Shown: positions 1-6,273 of the stretch, in pieces | Layout: the number at the start of each line of letters is the position of its first letter | Position numbering within the stretch: the first letter of the stretch is position 1 | Assembly: GCA_030625445.1 (NCBI GenBank) | Contig: DAOUQU010000037.1 | Span: 1 to 9,945 of the forward strand | DNA: 9,945 bases | Reading direction: 5' to 3' | From: Gammaproteobacteria bacterium | GTDB lineage: Bacteria; Pseudomonadota; Gammaproteobacteria; Chromatiales; Chromatiaceae | Made by a program: the position numbers and the translations under genes | The notes under the pieces: model-generated | What the model saw: the letters and a program-made list of their open reading frames with translations, nothing else | Told to the model about the DNA's origin: nothing | Databases searched by the model: none

Positions 1-367
1 GCAGCGGCCGGTTCTTATCTTTCGCCGTGCGTTCAAATTGCTGCTTCGTCGAGCACTGCAGATAGATAACAAACCCGCGTGCGGCAAGATTGCGGCGATT
101 CTCAGCTTCCATCACTGCACCCCCGCCCGTTGCCAGCACCAGGTGATCTTTTTGTGACAACTCCTCGATCACTGCCGCCTCACGCTTGCGAAACCCCTCC
201 TCTCCTTCAAACTCGAAGATCGTCGGAATATCCACACCCGTGCGGCGCTGAATCTCTGCGTCACTATCAATGAAATCAAGCTTCAAGGTGGCTGCAAGCT
301 GTTTGCCGATAGTGCTTTTACCAGTCCCCATGGGACCGATAAGAAATATTTTTGTTGGTATTTTCAT
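1..367 (-). CDS. aroK: Shikimate kinase AroK (partial, C-terminus outside window)
   Basis: Shikimate kinase phosphorylates the 3-hydroxyl of shikimate with ATP in the cytoplasm, the fifth step of the chorismate pathway to aromatic amino acids. The first 122 residues are visible, of about 170 usual for the family. They begin MKIPTKIFLIGPMGTGKST, with the Walker A loop at residues 11-19. The shikimate-binding DSD is at 34-36, GEEGFRKRE at 55-63, the glycine-rich LATGGG at 78-83, and the lid-like KNRPL at the cut edge. The start is the ATG at 365-367; no strong Shine-Dalgarno is seen before it. It follows pilQ on the same strand, the common gammaproteobacterial pilMNOPQ-aroK order, but about 197 bases of repeat-bearing spacer separate the two. 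Identification is by strong recalled similarity to E. coli AroK. Confidence 0.95.
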   Translation of the reverse strand, partial: MKIPTKIFLIGPMGTGKSTIGKQLAATLKLDFIDSDAEIQRRTGVDIPTIFEFEGEEGFRKREAAVIEELSQKDHLVLATGGGAVMEAENRRNLAARGFVIYLQCSTKQQFERTAKDKNRPL

Positions 368-390
368 GTAATTTAGTTTATCAGAGATGG

Positions 391-419
391 TGCCGGATTT
401 CGCTTTCGCTCATCCGGCC
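391..419. repeat. REP-like hairpin between pilQ and aroK
   Basis: GCCGGAT at 392-398 pairs with ATCCGGC at 412-418 around a 13-base loop, followed by CTAC. This resembles the GCCGGAT...ATCCGGCCTAC form of enterobacterial REP palindromes and similar repeats in other gammaproteobacteria. Immediately after it the 7-mer CTACAGA occurs twice in tandem (419-432). A second, weaker stretch at about 470-545 (GTAGGCTGTATAAGGCG, then AGCGCCGTCATCCGGC) may be a decayed second unit. Whether it ends transcription from pilQ cannot be told; there is no U-tract. Confidence 0.6.
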
Positions 420-564
420 TACAGACTACAGACTGCTCTCCAGAATTGCGTATGATAACTCAAACAGCAACGTAGGCTGTATAAGGCGCTTTCACCGATG
501 CTTGGTCTATACAGGATCTTCCAGCGCCGTCATCCGGCTTGGTGTTGCCAGCACCGTAGCCGTA

Positions 565-2355
565 TCAATATCTTCTACCTTCCGAGCGGCGCAAAATTTT
601 CGGCGTTACGAAGACCAGCAGCTCCCGCTTGAAATCATCAGACCTGTCTCTGCGAAACAGGCGACCCAGACCGGGTATGTTGCCGAGGAACGGAATGCTG
701 TCCGTACCCTGGCTTTTCTCCTCTTCAAAAATCCCGCCAAGTACGATGGTCTCGCCATTCTTCACCAGCACCGTTGACTCGACCTTTTTGGTCTCAATCG
801 CGGGCTCGCCGCCGGTTATAAGTTCCAAAATAGGCCGGTCCTTCTTGATCACCAGATCCATGATGATATTGTCATCCGGCGTGATATGCGGCGTCACTTC
901 AAGACTGAGCACCGCCTTCTTGAACTGGGTGTTGGTTCCACCCAGTGTATTCGAGGTTGAATAGGGGATCTCTGTACCCTGTTCGATAAGCGCAGGGTGC
1001 TGATCCGTGGTCACCACCCTGGGACTTGCAATGATCTCCGCCGTACCCTCCTGCTCCATCGCGGAGATCTCCAACTGCATCAGGTAGGAGCCCAGCTTGC
1101 CGACAAAAAAGTTAATCGCCCCTCCTGTGGGTCCACCGAGGAGAGAAGGAAGATTGACCGCCAGTGTATCTTCAGCCAGGCCAAACGTGGGATCATTCAG
1201 TATCAATGCACTCTTGGTACCGCTGGCACCGAAAATGGTATCGCCATTCTGCTGTAACCCGGCGCCGCCGAAACGGATGCCGATATCCCTGGCAAAACTG
1301 TCGGTTGCAATCACCACGCGACTCTCGATCATCACCTGGCGCACGGGATGATCCAGCCTGGCTATCAGACCGGCGATTTTTCTGATACTGGAGGGAACAT
1401 CATGGATCAACATCGCATTGGTGCGGCTATCGACGCCAATGCTGCCGCGTTCCGAGAGAAACAGATTGGCCTCTGATTTCATCAGCTCGGCCATCTCCGA
1501 AGCCTTGGCGTATTTCACCTTGATGATTTTTGTCTGCAGCGGCGCCAGCTGTTCGAGGCTGATCTTTGACTCCGCCTCCAGCCTCTCACGCGCGGTGACT
1601 TCGACCGTTGGCGCAACCATCATGATATTTCCCTTCTGGCGCATGGTCAGTCCTTTGGTCTGCAGGATAATATCCAGCGCCTCCTGCCAGCGGACATCCT
1701 TCAGACGAAGCGTGATATTGCCTCCCACAGTGTCGCTGACGACCATGTTCAGACCGGTAAAATCAGCCAGCAACTGCAGCACGGATCGAATCTCAATATC
1801 CTGGAAATTGAGCGAAAGCCGTCCATTCGAACCACTCTGCACATCTGTTGCCGACTCTGCTGCTTCCCCGGTCGTTTCAACAGCCGGACTCTCTGCAGTT
1901 TGCGCTGTCGCCACCTTGTCTGCTGCCGGCTGCGGAGTGCCGATCTCTATGATCAGGGATTTATCGTCTGTGCTGATCTCGTAAGGCAGCTTCTTATCCA
2001 GTTGAGCCACCACACGGGTTCGGCCTGCGGACTCGACAATCCTCACATTCGCAACCCCGCTCTCATTGACTGCATAGATCTTGCTTTCGAGGTCACTGCT
2101 GCCTGCGATATCCACAACAACCCTTGATGGTGAATAGGTCGAGAAACTGGCCGGCAGCGTTTTGAACGGCTCACTGGCATTGATCTCGATACGAACAACC
2201 CCCTCCTGCGTGACGCTATGAGAGATAGAGGTTAGCGATTGAGCTGCCAGCGGCGGCAGCATGACTGCCGTCAGCAGGATCGCCAGCATGAGTTGCCGAC
2301 CCCATAGCCACCGCTTCTGCTGCCACATCATTGCAATATCACCTGGAATAAGCAT
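565..2355 (-). CDS. pilQ: Type IV pilus secretin PilQ
   Basis: PilQ forms the outer-membrane secretin ring through which the type IV pilus is extruded and retracted. From the ATG at 2355 it is 596 residues. It has a signal peptide (basic WQQKRWLWGR, then a hydrophobic stretch ending LAA-QS), one AMIN peptidoglycan-binding domain at about 45-140, and an Ala/Glu/Thr-rich linker at 140-180. N0/STN and N1 domains follow at about 180-335, then the secretin core to about 585, with the signature IPFLGNIPGLGRLFRR near the end. Many PilQ proteins are longer (about 700 residues) with two AMIN domains; here I see one. The frame is open up to a TTG at 2385, but that codon lies inside an inserted repeat. 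The ATG at 2355 has AGGTGA five bases upstream. A second ATG at 2331 also follows an AGGTGA and would give a more typical signal peptide. It is last in pilMNOPQ. Confidence 0.96.
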   Translation of the reverse strand: MLIPGDIAMMWQQKRWLWGRQLMLAILLTAVMLPPLAAQSLTSISHSVTQEGVVRIEINASEPFKTLPASFSTYSPSRVVVDIAGSSDLESKIYAVNESGVANVRIVESAGRTRVVAQLDKKLPYEISTDDKSLIIEIGTPQPAADKVATAQTAESPAVETTGEAAESATDVQSGSNGRLSLNFQDIEIRSVLQLLADFTGLNMVVSDTVGGNITLRLKDVRWQEALDIILQTKGLTMRQKGNIMMVAPTVEVTARERLEAESKISLEQLAPLQTKIIKVKYAKASEMAELMKSEANLFLSERGSIGVDSRTNAMLIHDVPSSIRKIAGLIARLDHPVRQVMIESRVVIATDSFARDIGIRFGGAGLQQNGDTIFGASGTKSALILNDPTFGLAEDTLAVNLPSLLGGPTGGAINFFVGKLGSYLMQLEISAMEQEGTAEIIASPRVVTTDQHPALIEQGTEIPYSTSNTLGGTNTQFKKAVLSLEVTPHITPDDNIIMDLVIKKDRPILELITGGEPAIETKKVESTVLVKNGETIVLGGIFEEEKSQGTDSIPFLGNIPGLGRLFRRDRSDDFKRELLVFVTPKILRRSEGRRY

Positions 2356-2374
2356 TTTCTCACCTCTCACTAAG

Positions 2375-2529
2375 TCGTTGTCCAAAAATAACTTCCCGAT
2401 CCTACTTGCCCTGCTGTCCGTCTTCTGTGTTCCAGCAAGAGTTACATAACCCTGCTATGCGCCCCTTGCTGCGCCTTGAAGACGAACAACATTGCTGCGC
2501 GATATCGGGAAGTTATTTATGGGCAACGC
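2375..2529. mobile_element. 155-bp MITE-like fold-back element between pilP and pilQ
   Basis: The ends at 2376-2400 and 2504-2528 are inverted repeats matching at 23 of 25 positions, both carrying AAATAACTTCCCGAT. CTAAG occurs as a direct repeat just outside (2370-2374 and 2530-2534), consistent with a target-site duplication. Read alternatively, a 3-bp TAA duplication would put a G at the tip of each inverted repeat and make the element 157 bp, which fits the TNA targets of some IS5-family elements. A nested inverted repeat inside (about 2416-2439 with 2467-2489, cores CGTCTTC/GAAGACG and CAGCAAG/CTTGCTG) makes the whole unit a long imperfect hairpin. It is too small to encode a transposase, so it would be non-autonomous. 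It separates pilP from pilQ by about 160 bases; without it and one CTAAG copy the spacing would be 22 bases. Confidence 0.78.
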
Positions 2530-2537
2530 CTAAGGAG

Positions 2538-3059
2538 CTATTTCTGCCCCAGTGCAATTGAAGCCTGGCGTTCAACATAACCGCCCTGGCTGCCATGAAT
2601 AATCTCGATCAACTCGATGCGATCCTGAAAAATGCCACTGATGCGGCCATCATTCATCCCCATGTAATTCCCCTGGCGGACGCGAAAAACCATGCGGTCC
2701 TTTTGGGACTGCACCAGGCCATAGGTGACGCCATCTTGCGCAAGGATACCAACCATGCGCAGCGAATCCAGCGGATATCGCTCCAACTCCTCCCTGGAGC
2801 GTGAAATATCAGGGCGAATGCCATCCCCGGAATCAGACTGCTGCTGCTCAACATCACCTGACAGAAAAGGACTTCTCACGCCACGCTCTGCAGCAGTGTA
2901 TGTATAGACTTCAACCTGCGGCATCTTCGGCAGTGGCTCAACCGGCGCACCCTGCTTCTCCTTGGCCTCGGCAACAAATTTGCGCAGATCATCCGCTCCC
3001 TGAACGAGACATCCGGACAACAGCAGGGTGAACGCGGCTAGATAGAAAAACCTCACCAC
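2538..3059 (-). CDS. pilP: Type IV pilus assembly lipoprotein PilP
   Basis: PilP is the lipoprotein that joins the PilN-PilO inner-membrane complex to the periplasmic N-domains of PilQ. The 173-residue product has a short signal sequence ending in the lipobox LLSGC (Cys17). A disordered, Pro/Glu-rich linker follows (about 25-95), then a compact C-terminal beta-domain (about 95-165) beginning around ERYPLDSLRMVG, the usual PilP fold. The start is one of two consecutive GTG codons (3059 or 3056). The second sits about 7 bases after GGAG and overlaps the pilO stop as GTGA, so 3056 may be the true start. Tight overlap with pilO argues for translational coupling. Identification rests on lipobox, length, domain order and position in pilMNOPQ. 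Confidence 0.93.
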   Translation of the reverse strand: MVRFFYLAAFTLLLSGCLVQGADDLRKFVAEAKEKQGAPVEPLPKMPQVEVYTYTAAERGVRSPFLSGDVEQQQSDSGDGIRPDISRSREELERYPLDSLRMVGILAQDGVTYGLVQSQKDRMVFRVRQGNYMGMNDGRISGIFQDRIELIEIIHGSQGGYVERQASIALGQK

Positions 3060-3646
3060 TGCTCTCCACCGTCACCAATATAACGATAGGTTTTTGCAGT
3101 TGTCTCCATCAGCAAATCTGCTCTTTTATCTGTTTTGGTGATCTTGATGTCATGCATGGTAATGATTCTCGGCAGGGCCGCCAGGCCGCTGACAAAGTCA
3201 CCAAACTCATGGTAGTCGCCAACGACCTTGATCTTGATCGGAAGCTCCACATAGAAATCCTTTACCTGTTCACTCAATGGCTGAAACAGCTCAAACTCGA
3301 GTCCTGCAGCCAGTCCGGTTTGCGACACATCCACAAGTAGATCGGCAATCTCGCTTTTATCAGGCAACTGCCTCAACATCTCCGCAAAATCGAGCTTCAT
3401 CTCTTCAAGCTGCTTTTTGTAGATCTCGAGGTTCAGAACTTTATCCTGCTTGGCCAGAAACTCACTCTTCAGGGCGCCCTCCTCTTTCTGGTAACGCTCC
3501 AGCATCGCAAACTGATCCCTGGTATCAAAATAAAACCAGGCGCCGGCAATCATAGCCGCCAGCAACAGCATCAATGCCGCCTTGGCGGGGGACGGCCAGT
3601 TGCCTATATTCGAAAAATCGAGATTATTCAGTTCCGACAGGTTCAT
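3053..3646 (-). CDS. pilO: Type IV pilus inner-membrane protein PilO
   Basis: PilO pairs with PilN in the inner membrane and passes the alignment complex on to PilP and PilQ. The 197-residue product has a short cytoplasmic N-terminus (MNLSELNNLDFSNIGNWP), one membrane segment at about 22-40, a coiled coil at about 41-93 rich in Glu, Lys and Leu, and a ferredoxin-like periplasmic domain at about 95-190. The stretch FELFQPLSEQVKDFYVELPIKIKV and the GDYHEFGDFVSGLAALPRI motif are typical of the family. Its ATG lies inside the 3' end of pilN (23-base overlap) and its TGA overlaps the pilP start. No strong Shine-Dalgarno precedes the start, consistent with reinitiation from pilN. Confidence 0.95.
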   Translation of the reverse strand: MNLSELNNLDFSNIGNWPSPAKAALMLLLAAMIAGAWFYFDTRDQFAMLERYQKEEGALKSEFLAKQDKVLNLEIYKKQLEEMKLDFAEMLRQLPDKSEIADLLVDVSQTGLAAGLEFELFQPLSEQVKDFYVELPIKIKVVGDYHEFGDFVSGLAALPRIITMHDIKITKTDKRADLLMETTAKTYRYIGDGGEQW

Positions 3647-4202
3647 CGCTCTGCTCTTTCTTTGGGCGTGTTTGCAAATAGACCAGTCTGAAGTGGCTCA
3701 ATCCCTGGCTGCCTTTACTCTCTTTATTGATCAACTGCAGGGAGGGTTTTTGCAGCCAAACTGACTTGTCGACATTGTGCATTAATGCCGAGATCTGGGC
3801 ATTCGATTGCGCCAGGCCTTTCAACTCGATTTTTGAGCCGCTCTGATTAATCGACGATGCCCTGACGCCATCCGGCATTATTGAGACATTTTCATCCATA
3901 AGATGCACGGATTCCGGCCTGCTTGTCTGCAGCGAACGAATCAGCTCCATGCGCACCATCAACTTCTCGCGCAGCTCATCCAGCTTTTTGATCTCCTGGA
4001 TTTTTTTATCAACAATAGCGATTTCGGCGCGTAAAAACTGGTTGCGCTCCATCTGCTTGTCAATACGGTACTGATGAAACATGTGCCACAGCATCCCCAG
4101 CACCAGCGTTGCTGCAACCGTCGCGGCCAGCATGCCCAGCAGCTCTCTCTGACGCCGTTTGTTGCGTTCTTCCCGCCATGGAACAAGATTGATTTTTGCC
4201 AT
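3624..4202 (-). CDS. pilN: Type IV pilus inner-membrane protein PilN
   Basis: PilN is a bitopic inner-membrane protein whose cytoplasmic tail docks into PilM and whose periplasmic part pairs with PilO. The 192-residue product begins MAKINLVPWREERNKRR, containing the conserved INLxPWR PilM-binding motif at 4-10. A membrane segment follows at about 21-40, a coiled coil at about 44-92, and a periplasmic ferredoxin-like domain (IKLKG-type strand SKIELKGLAQSNAQISALM) to about 175. It starts 18 bases after pilM, and its 3' end overlaps pilO by 23 bases. The final 15 or so residues (QTRPKKEQSDEPVGTE) are charged and probably unstructured; this is the stretch that overlaps the pilO start. Confidence 0.96.
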   Translation of the reverse strand: MAKINLVPWREERNKRRQRELLGMLAATVAATLVLGMLWHMFHQYRIDKQMERNQFLRAEIAIVDKKIQEIKKLDELREKLMVRMELIRSLQTSRPESVHLMDENVSIMPDGVRASSINQSGSKIELKGLAQSNAQISALMHNVDKSVWLQKPSLQLINKESKGSQGLSHFRLVYLQTRPKKEQSDEPVGTE

Positions 4203-4220
4203 GTCAGTGCTTCATCAACA

Positions 4221-5294
4221 TTATAGATATCCCCACAATGCCAGTCCGCAGGCTACAGTCAAAGCCGGCGCCTGCGCCCTGAGACGTTCGATGTCCACAT
4301 TTTTAGAAAATTGCATCTTTGCAAAAGGATCCCAAACCTTGACAGGCAGCTCAATTTCCTGCTCTACCAGGGCTGCGATCCCCGGCAAATTAGCGCAACC
4401 GCCCACAAGCAAGATCTGTCCGACGACGGCGCCTTCATCTTTTGCCTGATAGATACGTAATGCCCCTCGCAACTCCTGGGCCAGATTTTTTACGAATGGC
4501 TGTACCACCATCTCATCATACCCGGCCGGGGCGTTGCCTTGACACTTCTCTCTCTCGGCCCCATCGTAATCGAGACTATAGGCTCTCTGGATATCTGCTG
4601 TCAGCTGGCGGCCGCCAACAGCATACTCCCGAGTGTGAACCATATTACCATGGCGCAACACATGCACATCCATCGTCCTGGCGCCGATATCAGCAATGAC
4701 AGTGTTGGAATCCATGCCCGCAGAGGCATCATCCTGCATCAACAACTGGCAGCAATGCTCGATAGCATAAGGCTCGGCATCGACAACCTCGGGGGTCAGG
4801 CCGCCAACCTCGAGCGCATTCATGAGATCATCAACGACATCACCACGTGACGCCGCAAGCAGCACATCCACCGAATCAGCGTTTGCTGCATTGACACCAA
4901 GCACGTCAAAATCATAACGGACTTCGTCAATATGCTGGGGAATATACTGGTCCGCCTCCAACGCGACCATGGCCTCCATCTCGGATTCACTCAGACCTGC
5001 CGGCAATTGAATCACCCGTGTAATCATAGAGGATCCGGATAGAGCGGTAGCAGCACGTTTTGCTGAAGTGCCGCTGCGTGTCACCACATCACGGATAGCA
5101 TCGCCTACGACCCCGGGGTCATTGATGTGATTCGATTCAATAACACCCTCGGGACTCCCGGTCGTCGCAAAGGCCTCAACCTTGTAGAGCCATTGGCCGC
5201 GGACATTGGCTCGACTGATCTCCACCAGCTTGACCGACGAGGAGCTGATATCGATGCCTAACAGTTTTTTTGTTGATCTGGAGAATAACGCCAC
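4221..5294 (-). CDS. pilM: Type IV pilus cytoplasmic ATPase-fold protein PilM
   Basis: PilM is an FtsA/actin-like cytoplasmic protein that binds ATP and the PilN tail, anchoring the pilus alignment complex. The 357-residue product has the phosphate-1 loop LLGIDISSSSVKLVE at about 11-25, a 1C/SHS2-type subdomain, the phosphate-2 motif ADIGARTMDVHVL at 201-213, and the adenosine motif LLVGGCANLPGI at 295-306. The length is normal for the family. The start is a GTG at 5292-5294 with AGAGG six bases upstream. It is the first gene of pilMNOPQ; a candidate promoter and an inverted-repeat element lie upstream. Confidence 0.97.
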   Translation of the reverse strand: MALFSRSTKKLLGIDISSSSVKLVEISRANVRGQWLYKVEAFATTGSPEGVIESNHINDPGVVGDAIRDVVTRSGTSAKRAATALSGSSMITRVIQLPAGLSESEMEAMVALEADQYIPQHIDEVRYDFDVLGVNAANADSVDVLLAASRGDVVDDLMNALEVGGLTPEVVDAEPYAIEHCCQLLMQDDASAGMDSNTVIADIGARTMDVHVLRHGNMVHTREYAVGGRQLTADIQRAYSLDYDGAEREKCQGNAPAGYDEMVVQPFVKNLAQELRGALRIYQAKDEGAVVGQILLVGGCANLPGIAALVEQEIELPVKVWDPFAKMQFSKNVDIERLRAQAPALTVACGLALWGYL

Positions 5295-5360
5295 GCAATA
5301 CCTCTAACGACACACAGAAATCAAATCAAATAGACCTGGGAGCATCGACATGATGATTTG

Positions 5361-5389
5361 AATGTTAAACAATTCCGTAAACTTTTCAA
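5361..5389 (-). promoter_or_regulatory. Candidate sigma-70 promoter for pilMNOPQ
   Basis: On the minus strand TTGAAA (5384-5389) is followed after 17 bases by AACATT (5361-5366), about 65 bases upstream of the pilM GTG. The -35 box is good but the -10 matches only three of six consensus positions. It lies in an AT-rich stretch just downstream of the 5407-5567 repeat. This is a reading by eye only; other hexamers nearby could be used. Confidence 0.35.
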
Positions 5390-5406
5390 GTTATTAGTGT
5401 CCAAAC

Positions 5407-5567
5407 ACGGTAAGTTCTCAATAAGACCGTGTGAATGCCGTCATTGCGAGGGAGCCTAAGCGACTGCGGCAATCTCCAAACCAGATTTCCGCGTCGCCTC
5501 TGGCTCCTCGCAATGACATCTGTTTTAACAAAATATATTCAATACACGGAGTTATTGAGAAGTTACC
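5407..5567. repeat. Inverted-repeat element upstream of pilM, possibly a second MITE
   Basis: The 24-base arms 5409-5432 and 5544-5567 are inverted repeats matching at 21 of 24 positions, sharing TTCTCAATAA and CCGTGT cores. They enclose 111 bases that include a strong palindrome (5440-5517). CAAAC occurs on both sides (5402-5406 and 5568-5572), which may be a 5-bp target duplication, although two extra bases on the left make this less clean than the pilP-pilQ element. The left arm itself also contains ACACGGT...ACCGTGT, an additional 7-bp hairpin. It lies between the murU stop and the pilM promoter region, so it may affect termination of the rho-murU transcript or expression of pilM. Confidence 0.55.
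5440..5517. repeat. GTCATTGCGAGG-type palindromic repeat
   Basis: The left arm (5440-5475) starts GTCATTGCGAGGGAGCC and ends GGCAATCT; the right arm (5483-5517) is its near-complement, ending GGCTCCTCGCAATGAC. The loop is about 7 bases. From memory, palindromes starting GTCATTGCGAGG and ending in GCAATCT are dispersed at many loci in unrelated bacterial genomes. As RNA the fold would be a stem of about 35 bp with a few mismatches, which could block 3' exonucleases or reduce read-through from murU into the pil promoter region. Confidence 0.8.
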
Positions 5568-5593
5568 CAAACGCGTCACTTCATTGTGCAATC

Positions 5594-6271
5594 TTAACGG
5601 CGTCGGCTCGTCAACGACTGCTCAAGCTGCTGCAGCCGCTGCGGCGTTCCAACGTCAATCCACTCACCGCCGAGCAACTGACCACCGACGCGATGCTGCT
5701 GCATCGCTTTTCTCAACAGCGGCGCCAGCGGAAATTTACCCGCCCGGCAACCATCAAACAGCGCCTTGCGATAGATGCCGATTCCACTGTAAGTCAGCTT
5801 TGCATCACCGCTTTCAGAAACGCGCCCGTTTGCAAGCTGGAAGTCGCCGCCAGGATTATGCGCTGGATTCTCCACCAGCAACAGATGCGCAAGGTCGTTG
5901 TCATCTATCGACAGAGAGGTAAAATCCACTTCGGCAAAAACATCCCCGTTGATCACGACAAAGGGGTCGCTCAGCAATGGCAGCGCCCTGAAGATGCCGC
6001 CGCCCGTCTCCAGCGCTTCGGCTTCTGCCGAATAGTGGATTTGAAGATTCCAACGGGAACCGTCTCCCAGGGTTTGTTCAATCTGCTCGCCCAACCATGC
6101 ATGATTAATGACAAGCTGATGAAATCCAGCAGCAGCAAGTTCTTCCAGGTGGTGTACGATCAGTGGTTTGCCGGCTACCTGTAGCAGCGGCTTTGGAGTG
6201 GTATCTGTCAGCGGCCGCATGCGCTCGCCACGGCCTGCGGCAAGCAACATTACACGGGGTTTAGCGATCAC
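5594..6271 (-). CDS. murU: N-acetylmuramate alpha-1-phosphate uridylyltransferase MurU
   Basis: MurU makes UDP-MurNAc from MurNAc-1-phosphate and UTP in the peptidoglycan recycling route that bypasses de novo MurA/MurB synthesis. The 225-residue product has the nucleotidyltransferase signature LAAGRGERMRPLT at 10-22, PKPLL at 26-30, the loop ALETGGGIF at 86-94, the metal-binding NGDVF at 108-112, and WIDVGTP at 204-210. The length and the phrase VINHAWLGEQIE closely match Pseudomonas MurU as recalled. The GTG at 6271 is two bases past the rho stop; an in-frame ATG at codon 8 is an alternative start, and neither has a clear Shine-Dalgarno. In pseudomonads murU follows amgK, the sugar kinase that supplies its substrate; here the upstream neighbour is rho. 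A related sugar-nucleotide specificity cannot be fully excluded. Confidence 0.85.
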   Translation of the reverse strand: MIAKPRVMLLAAGRGERMRPLTDTTPKPLLQVAGKPLIVHHLEELAAAGFHQLVINHAWLGEQIEQTLGDGSRWNLQIHYSAEAEALETGGGIFRALPLLSDPFVVINGDVFAEVDFTSLSIDDNDLAHLLLVENPAHNPGGDFQLANGRVSESGDAKLTYSGIGIYRKALFDGCRAGKFPLAPLLRKAMQQHRVGGQLLGGEWIDVGTPQRLQQLEQSLTSRRR

Positions 6272-6273
6272 GA

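Noticed and set aside
543..557. Possible intrinsic terminator just after pilQ
   Set aside because: The stem is only 4 bp plus mismatches and there is no T-run on the minus strand.
1418..1984. Long plus-strand open frame opposite pilQ (188 codons)
   Set aside because: It lies fully inside the well-supported pilQ coding region on the other strand and has serine/arginine-rich shadow composition.
5377..5400. Third imperfect copy of the GTAAnTTCTCAATAA arm next to the pilM promoter
   Set aside because: Similarity to the arms needs gaps and covers mainly AT-rich sequence; it is too weak to claim an operator series.
5435..6184. Long plus-strand open frame (249 codons) opposite murU
   Set aside because: It begins in the palindromic repeat and runs antisense through murU, whose motifs are intact; it is a shadow frame.
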